A stretch of 64,000 nucleotides of DNA. Origin: Rhizobiaceae bacterium (GTDB taxonomy: Bacteria > Pseudomonadota > Alphaproteobacteria > Rhizobiales > Rhizobiaceae). Position numbers and translations under genes: made by a program. Below the pieces are notes generated by a model. The model did no database searches, was not told where the DNA came from, and worked only from the letters and a program-made list of their open reading frames with translations. The stretch lies in assembly GCA_029233925.1 (NCBI GenBank), contig JARGOX010000023.1, forward strand, positions 1 through 64,000. The letters run 5' to 3'. How positions within the stretch are numbered: the first letter of the stretch is position 1; each line of letters begins with the position of its first letter. This document shows, piece after piece, positions 19,511 to 29,190 of this stretch.

Positions 19511-20131
19511 TCAGTTGGTCTCTTTGGCTTTTTTCTGTGCTGCCTCGAGTTTTTCACGTGCAGACTGTGCCTTGCGCTGCATTTCTTCCTGCAAAAGCCG
19601 CTGGCGTTCCTGCAGTTCCGACTGGGCAACCGGCTCACCATCGAAGGCGTCCGTAAAGCCCTTCAGGGAAATCTTGATGGGATTGGCAGCACGCTGATAG
19701 TTGACCGAAGTAAAGATGACTTCACCGCCGCGCTTGAACGAATCAACAATCGCATCGGTCAGCGGAACCTGTGCCACGCATTTATCAGGCATGCAGACCG
19801 AATAGGGTACGCGTTGCGCCTTGCCGTCGTCTATCTGCATGTTGACGCCTGGAGGAATTGTCCGCGCCGAAGGAACCGAAACCTGCAGCACCTTGTTGTT
19901 CACCTTGCCTTCAACAATGATCAGGCCAATGGCAGTCAGCAATTGTCCGGTGGAAGCCGTGACAATGTTCTGTACAACACAGACATCATTGTCTTCCTGT
20001 TTTGTGCAGACCTTGTACCAACCCTGTGTGGGGGTTTGGGCATGTGCCATGCCGGTCAGTGAGGCTGACACCGAAGCGGCAAACAAAGTTGCAACTGCGA
20101 TCTTCGCGACATTTGAAATTCTGAAAGTCAT
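19511..20131 (-). CDS. Invasion-associated locus B (IalB) family secreted protein
   Basis: 206 residues. Signal peptide about 1-31 (GMAHA|QTP). The IalB domain (about 35-160) includes GWYKVCTKQEDNDVCVVQN and the second cysteine pair in YSVCMPDKCVAQ, which suggests two disulfides in the periplasm. The last ~40 residues (from VAQSELQERQ) are highly charged and predicted helical or coiled coil, an extension beyond the core domain. IalB-family proteins are common in Hyphomicrobiales; in Bartonella the founding member affects erythrocyte invasion, but most homologues have no known role. Confidence 0.85.
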   Translation of the reverse strand: MTFRISNVAKIAVATLFAASVSASLTGMAHAQTPTQGWYKVCTKQEDNDVCVVQNIVTASTGQLLTAIGLIIVEGKVNNKVLQVSVPSARTIPPGVNMQIDDGKAQRVPYSVCMPDKCVAQVPLTDAIVDSFKRGGEVIFTSVNYQRAANPIKISLKGFTDAFDGEPVAQSELQERQRLLQEEMQRKAQSAREKLEAAQKKAKETN

Positions 20132-20533
20132 CCGTCTCTTATCTCCTGGGCTCTCGATATATCACCTAGTTAGCTGCATGCCCCGCATACATGTGTAGCG
20201 CAGAGGCCGCCACAGCCACCATGTGGCCTTGAATTGCTGTGTCTGGCTTCCCAAACCCGTTCAGTTCTCATCCGATGGCCCCCGCCTGATGACCTGAGCA
20301 CCCGGTCCGGGTCAATGGTCTATTCCCTGAGCGGCAATTAAGGCCATTGCAAGGCTTGTTGAATTGTCTAAGCGCAAACCTGCGTCGTGTCACCCTGTTT
20401 GAACAAAGGTTCCTTCAAATGGTCCACTTTTTCTGCATTTTCGATCAAAAGCACTAATGAATACGGTTAAGGACAGCGTATTGAATTCGCTTTGATCATG
20501 ATACCGTTTGTCAGAATCAACCCAGAGGGCGCC
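20132..20533. other. Intergenic region between divergent genes
   Basis: About 400 bp between the IalB gene (minus) and the binding-protein gene (plus). It should carry both promoters. I see no repeat, RNA gene or credible small gene in it. Confidence 0.4.
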
Positions 20534-22351
20534 ATGCATCCGAATTCCCGATTGATCATCGCAATAATACTGTTTGCAGGCCTGTTGGGACCTGGCAGCG
20601 CAGCAGAGCAGCAACATGCCCTGGCCGCTCATGGCGTACCGGCACTGGCTGCTGACTTCAGCCATTTCCCCTACGTCAATCCGGATGCGCCCAAAGGTGG
20701 CCGTATTTCCTATGGTGTGGTGGGCACCTTCGACAATCTCAATCCGTTCATCATAAAAAGCATTCGCACTACGGCCCGAGGCATGTGGGACACGGAGTTT
20801 GGAAAGCTGACCTATGAAAGCCTGATGCAACGCTCGTCGGACGAGCCCTTTACGCTCTATGGACTGCTGGCCGAGACAATCGAAACCGATGAAGAACGAT
20901 CTTTCATACAATTCAATATCAATCCGCTTGCTCACTGGTCGGATGGTGTTGCAGTCACTGCTGATGATGTCATTTTCACATTCAACCTGCTTCGCGACAA
21001 GGGACGCCCCCCCTTCTCCAGCCGGCTCGACAGGGTATCGAAAATGGAAAAGACCGGGCCATTGAGCGTCCGCTTCACTTTGTCAGAAGATGCCGGAAGC
21101 GAGTTTCCGCTGATATTGGGTCTCAGCCCGGTACTAGCTGCACACGCGACCAATGTCGATGATTTCGAAAAAACGACATTCACTCCAGCAGTGACATCAG
21201 GCCCCTATCGCGTCAGCGCCGTTAAACCCGGTGAGAAGATCACCTTTGAACGGCGCGATGACTATTGGGCGAAGGATCTTCCTGTCAAACGTGGCCAGGA
21301 CAATTTTGATGAAATATCGATTGAATATTTTCTTTCCGACAGCGCCCAATTCGAGGCCTTCAAGAAAGGCGTCTATGATGTGAATCCGGAGGGCAACCCG
21401 ATCAGTTGGTCGCGTGCCTACAATTTCCCTGCAGTTGAAAACGGTGACATCATAAAAGCGGAATTCCAGGCAGAAACACCTGCAGGCATGTACGGATTTG
21501 TATTCAACACCCGTCGGGAGAAGTTTCAGGATGTACGGGTGCGCCGCGCGCTGGCAATGCTGTTTGACTTCGAACTGGTCAACAGAAGCCTGTACGATGA
21601 CGCCTACAGGCGCACAGAAAGCTATTTCCAGCATTCCAAACTCTCATCGATCGGTGTTCCGGCAAGCCCTGCGGAAAAGTTGCTTTTGCAACCATTTCCA
21701 GGCGCGGTAGAAGAATCAGTAATGGATGGCACCTATCGCGCTACGCGGACTGATGGCAGCGGGCGCGATCGTCTCGTTCAAAGGGCCGCCTTGAAACTGC
21801 TGCAGCAGGCCGGTTATCGGATAAGCAAGGGCACACTTTTAAATGACAAAGGTGCGCCTTTGACCTTTCAGGTGATGACGCAGAATGCCGGTCAGGAGAA
21901 AATCGCCCTTGCCTATCAGCGCAATCTTGCCGCGCTCGGCATTGATATGGCCATTCAGACCGTTTTTGATTCCCAGTATCAAAGTCGCACCCAGCTTTAT
22001 GATTATGATATGATCATCAAGAGATACACAGCATCATTGTCACCGGGTGCAGAGCAGGTTTGGCGGTGGGGTAGCAAGTCCCGTGATGTTCAGGGGACTT
22101 TTAATTATGCAGGCGCTGCCGATCCGGCCATTGATGCGATGATTGAAGCCATGCTGGATGCCCGTTCGGAAGACGATTTCGTAGCGGCGGTTCGGGCTTT
22201 TGATCGGGTTCTTGTTTCCGGTCACTATGTCGTGCCGCTTTACTATCTGCCGGGACAGCGTGTAGCCTTTCGATCAAGACTTGAACATCCACATGTAACG
22301 CCCATCTATGGCTATCAACTGCCAACCTGGTGGGACAAGGCAGCAAAGTGA
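20534..22351 (+). CDS. Orphan family-5 extracellular solute-binding protein (YejA-like)
   Basis: 605 residues. Signal peptide (about 1-24, LLGPGSAAEQ). A long SBP_bac_5 domain follows with YVNPDAPKGGRISYG and FDNLNPFI near the N-terminus, the pattern of YejA-type oligopeptide/microcin-C-like binding proteins, and PLYYLPGQRVAFRS, PIYGYQLPTWW at the end. It should deliver peptides to an ABC importer, but no permease or ATPase gene is adjacent, so it probably shares a transporter encoded elsewhere. Start chosen at ATG 20534 with GAGGG upstream; earlier in-frame codons precede a poor signal sequence. The DsbA-like gene follows after 31 bp. Confidence 0.88.
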   Translation: MHPNSRLIIAIILFAGLLGPGSAAEQQHALAAHGVPALAADFSHFPYVNPDAPKGGRISYGVVGTFDNLNPFIIKSIRTTARGMWDTEFGKLTYESLMQRSSDEPFTLYGLLAETIETDEERSFIQFNINPLAHWSDGVAVTADDVIFTFNLLRDKGRPPFSSRLDRVSKMEKTGPLSVRFTLSEDAGSEFPLILGLSPVLAAHATNVDDFEKTTFTPAVTSGPYRVSAVKPGEKITFERRDDYWAKDLPVKRGQDNFDEISIEYFLSDSAQFEAFKKGVYDVNPEGNPISWSRAYNFPAVENGDIIKAEFQAETPAGMYGFVFNTRREKFQDVRVRRALAMLFDFELVNRSLYDDAYRRTESYFQHSKLSSIGVPASPAEKLLLQPFPGAVEESVMDGTYRATRTDGSGRDRLVQRAALKLLQQAGYRISKGTLLNDKGAPLTFQVMTQNAGQEKIALAYQRNLAALGIDMAIQTVFDSQYQSRTQLYDYDMIIKRYTASLSPGAEQVWRWGSKSRDVQGTFNYAGAADPAIDAMIEAMLDARSEDDFVAAVRAFDRVLVSGHYVVPLYYLPGQRVAFRSRLEHPHVTPIYGYQLPTWWDKAAK

Positions 22352-22382
22352 TCCAAGACAAGCCCAGCAAGGGAGAAATCCA

Positions 22383-23042
22383 GTGACCGCAGTCAATGTC
22401 GATATCGTTTCCGATGTCATGTGCCCCTGGTGCTACATCGGGAAAAAGCGCCTGGAAGACGCCCTGGGCAGTCTTCCGAGCGAGCTGGAAGTCGACATCC
22501 GGTGGCGGCCCTATCAACTGGATTCAACCTTGCCGAAGGAAGGCAAGGATCGCAAACAATATCTCTCGGAAAAATTTGGTGGATCCGATGGCGCAACGCG
22601 CGCCTATGCGGCCATTGAAGAAGCCGGCAAGGATGAGAATATTCCATTTGATTTTAACGCTATAGCTGTATCACCCAATACATTGGATGCGCACCGGGTC
22701 ATTCGTTGGGCCGCATCGGAACCACCGGGTGTCCAGGACCGTCTGGTGGAAATATTGTTCAGGGTCTTCTTTGTCGAAGGCAAGAATATCGGCGACAACA
22801 CCATCCTGCTGGATGCTGCGGAAAAGTCCGGCATGGACCGGGCAATCACCGAAAGCCTGCTGCTGGGCGATGCCGACCGCACCGCGGTGGAACAGGAAAT
22901 TGAAGTGGCGCGCAATATGGGCGTCACCGGTGTGCCCTGTTTTATTCTCGACAACAAATACGCCGTCATGGGCGCCCAGCCCGCTGATGTATTGGCCAAT
23001 GCCATTCGTGACGTTGCAAAGGAGAAGGAAGCAGCGCAGTAG
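22383..23042 (+). CDS. DsbA-family oxidoreductase, FrnE-like
   Basis: 219 residues. The thioredoxin-fold CPWC motif is at residues 14-17 (VMCPWCYIGK), followed by an all-helical insertion and VTGVPCFILDNKYAVMGAQP with the cis-proline. There is no signal peptide, so it is cytosolic, as FrnE / 2-hydroxychromene-carboxylate-isomerase-type proteins are; FrnE has been linked to oxidative stress tolerance. GTG start at 22383 is supported by GGGAG 7 nt upstream. It is in an operon with the binding protein 31 bp before, which may be incidental. Confidence 0.87.
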   Translation: MTAVNVDIVSDVMCPWCYIGKKRLEDALGSLPSELEVDIRWRPYQLDSTLPKEGKDRKQYLSEKFGGSDGATRAYAAIEEAGKDENIPFDFNAIAVSPNTLDAHRVIRWAASEPPGVQDRLVEILFRVFFVEGKNIGDNTILLDAAEKSGMDRAITESLLLGDADRTAVEQEIEVARNMGVTGVPCFILDNKYAVMGAQPADVLANAIRDVAKEKEAAQ

Positions 23043-23090
23043 CACTGCTTACCCTCTGCAACGGTTTGAACTCTGCTTTACAGACCGAAG

Positions 23091-26000
23091 TCAGCTCGCG
23101 GCTGCTATTTCCGCCAACTGGCTCATGATCACCGCCGAGCCAGCCAGTCGTTTTTCCGGATCCGGCAAATTGCGGATAAAGACAATGCTCTGATCCGGAC
23201 GGATTTTTGCCAGCGAGCCTTGCGTGCTGAGGTGAGCAACCAGCCCTGCCGGGTTGGGGAATTCGCCATTGCGGAACTGAACCACGATCCCCTTCGGACC
23301 CGCGTCGAGTTTGGCCACATTGGCCGCACGGCAAAGCGATTTCACATAGACGATTTTCAAGAGATGCTTCACCTCGGTCGGCATGGGGCCGAACCGGTCG
23401 ATGAGTTCGGCGCCGAACTCATCGATTTCTTCTGGCGTCGTCAAATCACCAAGGCGGCGGTACAGGCTCAGCCGCAAATGGAGATCGGGAACATATTCAT
23501 CGGGAATCATGACCGAAATGCCAACCGCAATCTGCGGTGACCAACCCGTATCGATCACCTCTTCCTCGCCCTTGAGTTCAGCAACAGCCTCTTCCAGCAT
23601 ATGCTGATAGAGTTCAAACCCGACTTCTCTGATGTGGCCGGACTGCTCCTCGCCCAAAAGGTTGCCTGAGCCGCGAATGTCCAGGTCGTGGCTGGCAAGC
23701 TGGAAGCCGGCGCCCAGCGTATCCAGCGACTGGAGCACCTTCAGGCGCCGGTCGGCGGTTGCAGTCAGCAGGCGATTGACGGGCAGCGTGAGCAGCGCAA
23801 AGGCGCGCACCTTGGAGCGGCCCACGCGGCCGCGCAGCTGATAGAGCTGTGCCAGACCAAACATGTCGGCACGATGGACGATCAATGTATTGGCCGTAGG
23901 AACGTCGAGACCTGATTCCACGATGGTGGTGGACAGGAGCACATCGTATTGACCATCATAAAAGGCATTCATGATGTCATCGAGTTGTCCAGGAGGCATT
24001 TGCCCATGGGCGACCGCCACCTTGAGTTCGGGCACATCCGACTGCAGAAAGGCGTGTACGTCCTCCAGATCGGCAACGCGCGGACAGACATAGAAACTCT
24101 GTCCGCCGCGGAAATGCTCGCGCAAGAGACTTTCGCGGATCACCAGCGGGTCAAAGGGCGAAATGAATGTACGCACAGCCATGCGATCCAGCGGCGCCGT
24201 GGTGATCAGGGAAAGGTCCCGCACACCGGTCATGGCCAGTTGCAGCGTTCGCGGTATCGGTGTGGCTGTCAGCGTGAGAACATGCACGTCCGACTTCAGC
24301 TCCTTCAGGCGCTCCTTGTGCTTGACACCAAAATGCTGTTCCTCATCGATGATCAACAGCCCCAGATCGGAAAAATGAATGGCTTTGCCCAGCAGCGCAT
24401 GGGTGCCGATGACGATATCGACCTTGCCCTCGGCAATCTCCTGTTTGGTCGATGCCAGTTCCTTGGGCCCGACCAGCCGGGAGGCCTGTCTTATCTTGAC
24501 AGGAAACCCGCGAAGCCGCTCGCTGAATGTCTTGTAATGTTGACGCGCCAGCAGAGTTGTCGGCACGACCACGGCCACCTGAACTCCGTTCATTGCTGCG
24601 ATGAAGGCGGCTCTCAGAGCCACTTCCGTCTTGCCAAAACCGACGTCGCCACATATCAGCCGGTCCATCGGCACGCCGCTGCCCAGGTCACCGATGACGC
24701 TTTCGATCGCGCCCATCTGGTCTTCTGTCTCATCATAGGGGAAACGTGCTGCAAACTCGTCGTAAAGTCCTTCGGGAATATTCAGTTGCGCGGCTTTGCG
24801 TGTCAGTCGCTCGGCTGCAATGCGGATCAGGGCGCCGGCCATATCCAGCAACCGCTTTTTCAACTTTGCCTTGCGTGACTGCCAGGCGACACCGCCCAAT
24901 TTGTCCAACACGGCCGCCGAAGAATCGGAGCCGAAACGAGACAGCAGCTCGATATTTTCCACCGGCAGAAAGAGCTTGGCCTGATTGGCGTATTGCAGCT
25001 CAAGACAGGCATGGGGTGCGCCTGCCGCCTCTATAGTGCGCAGCCCCAGAAACTTGCCGATGCCATGTTCGGCATGCACAACGATGTCACCCTCTTCCAG
25101 ACCGGCAACTTCGGTGATGAAGTCGGCACCCTTCTTGCGGCGGCGTCCACGTCGCACCAGCCGATCTCCGAGGATATCCTGTTCGCCAATGATGGCGGTG
25201 TTCTTGATCTCGAAGCCGGTTTCGAGGTTGAGGATGGCGGCAGCCGCCTCACCCTTTTGCAGGTCATCCATTTCCGAGAAGGATTGAATGCGTCGCACCC
25301 TTTCCAGCCCGTGTTCAGCGAGCACCTGCAAAAGCCGGTCAAGCGACCCTTCCGTCCAGGCCGTGACCAGTATCTTTGTTCCATCCGCCCGTTTGACACC
25401 GATATGTTTGACCACCTGGTCAAAGACGTTGACCCGTTGGCCTTCACCAGTCGGCGCTTCGATTGTCGTGGCCCAGCGCGGTCCCGCACTTGCCTGCAGA
25501 TTGATGACGCGCCGTGCGCCGGTCTCTTCCTCAAGGAAGGGCGAAATGCTGACCGTATTGACGTCGTCCAGAGCCTTTGAAAACTCTTCGGGCCGCAAAT
25601 ACAATTGATCGACCGGAACCGGGTTGTAAGGCGTGGCATGGGCCGTTGACGCCGTATCGGCGGCACGGGCACGCGCCTGAAAATGATCAAGTATCTGGAT
25701 ATGACGCGCTGATGCAGCCTCGGCGACGTTGCGATCAGCAAAGAATGAAAAACCCGTCAGATAGTCAAAGACGGTTTCCAGATTCTCGTAGAACAACGGC
25801 AACCAATGTTCCATGCCGGCAAATCGCCGGCCCTCGCTGATTGCCTGATAGAGAGCATCGTCGCGCTTTGCTGCTCCAAACAACGACAGATAATTCTTGC
25901 GGAACCGGCTGATCAACGCGTCATTCAGGGAGACTTCACTCATCGGGTTGAGTTCAAACGATCGCGCCTGTTTGGTCGTTCTTTGCGTTGCCGGATCGAA

Positions 26001-26594
26001 ATTGCGAATGCTTTCCAGCGTATCACCGAAGAAGTCGAGCCGAACCGGTTCGGCGTATCCCGGCACAAAAGCATCCAGAATGCCGCCGCGGATTGCAAAT
26101 TCACCAACCTCACGGACGGTTGGCACCCGCTCAAAACCATTGACTGACAAGCGCTGGGCAATGTCATCCATTTTTATCTGATGGCCCGGACGGGCCTGAA
26201 ATCCGAGACCGGCCAGCACGTTGCGGGGCGGTATTCTCTGAATCAACGCATTGACGGAGGCAAGAACAATGATGGCATGCGGATTTTTCTGATAGGCAAT
26301 CAGGGCGCCCAGCGTCGAGAGCCTGCGGGCGGCCGTATCAGCACTGGGTGATACACGATCATAGGGCAGACAATCCCAACCCGGGAGAATGAGAACCGGG
26401 ATGTCGGGGGCAAAAAACTCCAGATTTTGAGCCAGATCGCCCATATGCTGGCCATCCGACAAAATATGAACAACGGATTTCCCCTTGCGCGCCGCTTCCG
26501 CCAGCACAAGAGCCTGCGCACCCGTGGGCACATTGGCCAGCGTGGTGGGCACACGGGCGTTGAAGACCTGTTCTATCTGCAGATTTTTCAGCAT
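23091..26594 (-). CDS. mfd: Transcription-repair coupling factor Mfd
   Basis: 1167 residues. N-terminal UvrB-like domains, an RNA-polymerase-interacting domain near 480-550 (VHAEHGIGKFLGL), then the RecG-like SF2 translocase with Walker A GDVGFGKTE (about 648) and DEEQHFGVKHKE (about 748), TATPIPRTLQL, and a C-terminal TRCF domain. Mfd removes stalled RNA polymerase at lesions and recruits UvrA. Its ATG overlaps the sdhE stop (ATGCTGA), so it is translationally coupled to sdhE. An in-frame TTG at 26621 would add nine residues. Full length. Confidence 0.97.
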   Translation of the reverse strand: MLKNLQIEQVFNARVPTTLANVPTGAQALVLAEAARKGKSVVHILSDGQHMGDLAQNLEFFAPDIPVLILPGWDCLPYDRVSPSADTAARRLSTLGALIAYQKNPHAIIVLASVNALIQRIPPRNVLAGLGFQARPGHQIKMDDIAQRLSVNGFERVPTVREVGEFAIRGGILDAFVPGYAEPVRLDFFGDTLESIRNFDPATQRTTKQARSFELNPMSEVSLNDALISRFRKNYLSLFGAAKRDDALYQAISEGRRFAGMEHWLPLFYENLETVFDYLTGFSFFADRNVAEAASARHIQILDHFQARARAADTASTAHATPYNPVPVDQLYLRPEEFSKALDDVNTVSISPFLEEETGARRVINLQASAGPRWATTIEAPTGEGQRVNVFDQVVKHIGVKRADGTKILVTAWTEGSLDRLLQVLAEHGLERVRRIQSFSEMDDLQKGEAAAAILNLETGFEIKNTAIIGEQDILGDRLVRRGRRRKKGADFITEVAGLEEGDIVVHAEHGIGKFLGLRTIEAAGAPHACLELQYANQAKLFLPVENIELLSRFGSDSSAAVLDKLGGVAWQSRKAKLKKRLLDMAGALIRIAAERLTRKAAQLNIPEGLYDEFAARFPYDETEDQMGAIESVIGDLGSGVPMDRLICGDVGFGKTEVALRAAFIAAMNGVQVAVVVPTTLLARQHYKTFSERLRGFPVKIRQASRLVGPKELASTKQEIAEGKVDIVIGTHALLGKAIHFSDLGLLIIDEEQHFGVKHKERLKELKSDVHVLTLTATPIPRTLQLAMTGVRDLSLITTAPLDRMAVRTFISPFDPLVIRESLLREHFRGGQSFYVCPRVADLEDVHAFLQSDVPELKVAVAHGQMPPGQLDDIMNAFYDGQYDVLLSTTIVESGLDVPTANTLIVHRADMFGLAQLYQLRGRVGRSKVRAFALLTLPVNRLLTATADRRLKVLQSLDTLGAGFQLASHDLDIRGSGNLLGEEQSGHIREVGFELYQHMLEEAVAELKGEEEVIDTGWSPQIAVGISVMIPDEYVPDLHLRLSLYRRLGDLTTPEEIDEFGAELIDRFGPMPTEVKHLLKIVYVKSLCRAANVAKLDAGPKGIVVQFRNGEFPNPAGLVAHLSTQGSLAKIRPDQSIVFIRNLPDPEKRLAGSAVIMSQLAEIAAAS

Positions 26595-26878
26595 TGCTCT
26601 TCGCTCTGGCGATAGGCACAAATGCGTGCGAACAGGGGTATGTCAAATTCCGCAGGCGTAGGCACCTCCCCGACAACCCATTGGATCAAATCACGATCAT
26701 CAACATCCAGCAGTGATTCGACAAATGTCAGCTCCTCGTTGCTGAGACCATCAATGTTCTCATCAGCAAATTGCCCCAGGATCAGGTCCATCTCCCGGAT
26801 ACCCCTGTGCCAGCAGCGAAATAGAATACGCTTGCACCGTTTGTCGAGGTCTGCACTTGTACGCTTTGTACCGGTCAT
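26588..26878 (-). CDS. sdhE: FAD assembly factor SdhE (YgfY/SDHAF2 family)
   Basis: 96 residues containing the invariant RGIREMD motif (R25-D31), preceded by KRCKRILFRCWH. The family helps attach FAD covalently to the flavoprotein subunit of succinate dehydrogenase. AGGAA lies 6 nt upstream of the ATG at 26878; the frame is open further upstream but without a ribosome-binding site. It overlaps mfd and is divergent from recG by about 80 bp. Confidence 0.93.
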   Translation of the reverse strand: MTGTKRTSADLDKRCKRILFRCWHRGIREMDLILGQFADENIDGLSNEELTFVESLLDVDDRDLIQWVVGEVPTPAEFDIPLFARICAYRQSEEQC

Positions 26879-26960
26879 GAATAATTCCTGTAAGTGATGC
26901 GTTTCTATAACGAAGCCAAACGGAATTGTCAGCCATGCGTTCAAAAGGAAAGAGGACTAA

Positions 26961-29066
26961 ATGCGCCCCAGTATTCTAGATCCTCTGTTTGTACCCATTA
27001 TCTCCTTTGCCGGCATCGGCCCGAAGATTGCCGCGCTGATTGCACGCGCATTGGGACGGGAAAATGCGGATGACACCAGAGCCATTGACTTGCTGCTGAT
27101 GGCGCCGCACAGGCTGATCGACCGGCGCAACCAGCCCGGTGTTGCCCATGCCACAGAACATTCCATCGTAACACTCAAACTTTTCGTGGACCGCCATCAA
27201 CCATCGCCCAATGCGCGCAGCAATGCCCCCTATCGGGTGTTTGCCTATGATGAAACGGGAGAAATCGCCCTGACCTTCTTTCATGCTCGCAAGAGCTGGC
27301 TGGAACATGCACTGCCGGTGGGCGAAACGGTTCTTGTCAGCGGAAAGGTTGACTGGTTCAACGGGCGGGCATCCATGGTTCATCCGGACCGCATGGCGCT
27401 GGCTGAAGACATTGAAAATTTCCCGATGATAGAACCGGTCTATCCACTGACCGCAGGGCTATCGCCGAAACTCCTGCAGCGCGCCATCGATGCAGCTTTG
27501 ACTGCCATGCCTGAATTGCCCGAGTGGCTTGATAGACCGTTTCTTCAACGCAACGGACTGCCAACCTTCGCCGCCTCGGTGCAAACGCTGCATGCACCGC
27601 GTGACGAGCATGACATGTCGCCAAACGCACCGGCACGCCGCAGGCTGGCCTATGATGAGTTGCTGGCCGGACAATTGTCACTGGCACTGGTGCGTCAGCG
27701 CGTTCGCAAGCTGCAGGGCAAGCCGGTTCATGGTGACGGCTCCATCAGAACCAGGCTGCTTTCCCTGCTGCCCTTTCAACTGACCGCGAGCCAGACGCAG
27801 GCCATCACCGAAATCCTGACCGACATGGAGAGTCCGGAACGCATGCTTCGATTGCTGCAGGGCGATGTTGGATCGGGCAAGACGGCTGTTGCACTGTTTG
27901 CGATGGCGGCCTGCACAGAAGCCGGTGGCCAGGCCGTCTTGATGGCACCCACCGAAATCCTGGCCCAACAGCATTTTGCCACCATCCAACCTCTGGCCCA
28001 GGCAGCCGGAGTTACAGTGGACGTTCTGACCGGACGCACCAAGGGCAAGGAGCGCGCTGCAATCCTGCAAAGGATCGAGTCCGGTGAGACAAAGATGATC
28101 ATCGGCACGCATGCCCTGTTTCAGGAAAGCGTGAATTATCAAGACCTGCTTCTTGCCGTCGTGGACGAACAGCATCGGTTCGGCGTGCATCAGCGCTTGC
28201 GGCTGACAGCCAAAGGGTCTGCGCCGCACATGCTGGTCATGACCGCGACCCCAATCCCGCGCACACTCGTTCTGTCGGCCTTTGGCGATATGGACGTCTC
28301 GCGGCTGACTGAGAAACCTGCTGGTCGCCTGCCAATCAAGACGGTGACGCTGGATGTCGATCGGGTGGATGAAATCGTAACGCGATTGCGTGATGCGGTT
28401 GCCAATGGCAAAAAAGCCTACTGGATTTGTCCACTGGTTGAGGATTCAGAGGTCTCCGATCTGATGTCGGTCGAGCAACGCCACGCATTTCTGATGCAGG
28501 AATTCGGAGCATTGGTCGGTATTGTCCATGGCCGAATGAATGGCGTGCAGAAGGACGCGGCCATGCAGGGTTTCAAATCAGGAAAGACGCGGGTGCTGGT
28601 TGCAACAACGGTGATCGAAGTTGGCGTGGACGTGCCCGATGCATCCATCATGGTGATTGAACATGCCGAGCGATTCGGATTGGCACAATTGCACCAGCTG
28701 CGCGGCCGTGTCGGGCGTGGTACGGAGGCGTCTAGCTGCATCCTGCTCTACAAGGGGCCGTTGAGCATTGTCGGCAAAGCACGGCTTTCGATCATGCGGG
28801 AGACGGAAGACGGCTTCAGAATTGCCGAAGAAGACCTGAAATTGCGTGGCGAAGGCGAATTGCTCGGGACACGGCAATCGGGCGTTCCAGGTTTCAGGCT
28901 CGTTGATCTGGAGGCCCATGGTGACCTTTTGGAGATCGCCCGGGACGATGCGCGCTATGTTCTGGAAATGGATGCGGATATGGCGACCCCGCGCGGTGAG
29001 GCGCTTCGGCTGCTGCTGTATATCTGGCGCCGTGATGAGGCCATCAGACTGTTGCGTGCGGGATAG
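26961..29066 (+). CDS. recG: ATP-dependent DNA helicase RecG
   Basis: 701 residues. N-terminal wedge/OB domain with VSGKVDWFNGRASMVHPD, then the SF2 helicase with Walker A GDVGSGKT (301-308), DEQHRFG box (402-408), TATPIPRTLVLSAFGD, and the C-terminal TRG region QLHQLRGRVGRG. RecG remodels stalled replication forks and Holliday junctions. Start has GAGGA a few bases upstream. The paralogous motor Mfd lies just across the divergent promoter. Length is normal. Confidence 0.97.
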   Translation: MRPSILDPLFVPIISFAGIGPKIAALIARALGRENADDTRAIDLLLMAPHRLIDRRNQPGVAHATEHSIVTLKLFVDRHQPSPNARSNAPYRVFAYDETGEIALTFFHARKSWLEHALPVGETVLVSGKVDWFNGRASMVHPDRMALAEDIENFPMIEPVYPLTAGLSPKLLQRAIDAALTAMPELPEWLDRPFLQRNGLPTFAASVQTLHAPRDEHDMSPNAPARRRLAYDELLAGQLSLALVRQRVRKLQGKPVHGDGSIRTRLLSLLPFQLTASQTQAITEILTDMESPERMLRLLQGDVGSGKTAVALFAMAACTEAGGQAVLMAPTEILAQQHFATIQPLAQAAGVTVDVLTGRTKGKERAAILQRIESGETKMIIGTHALFQESVNYQDLLLAVVDEQHRFGVHQRLRLTAKGSAPHMLVMTATPIPRTLVLSAFGDMDVSRLTEKPAGRLPIKTVTLDVDRVDEIVTRLRDAVANGKKAYWICPLVEDSEVSDLMSVEQRHAFLMQEFGALVGIVHGRMNGVQKDAAMQGFKSGKTRVLVATTVIEVGVDVPDASIMVIEHAERFGLAQLHQLRGRVGRGTEASSCILLYKGPLSIVGKARLSIMRETEDGFRIAEEDLKLRGEGELLGTRQSGVPGFRLVDLEAHGDLLEIARDDARYVLEMDADMATPRGEALRLLLYIWRRDEAIRLLRAG

Positions 29067-29190
29067 AATGTCAGGACGTGCAAAGCACGCCCTATTGTCA
29101 GGCGGTACTGTATATTAAGGCTGTCAGCTTATCATGAGACAATCCGACAATCAGTAATTTGTCTAATCTGGAACAGAGACGCGAAAATCC

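Noticed and set aside
23949-24878. 309-codon frame antisense to mfd
   Set aside because: Inside the helicase part of mfd, no family resemblance.
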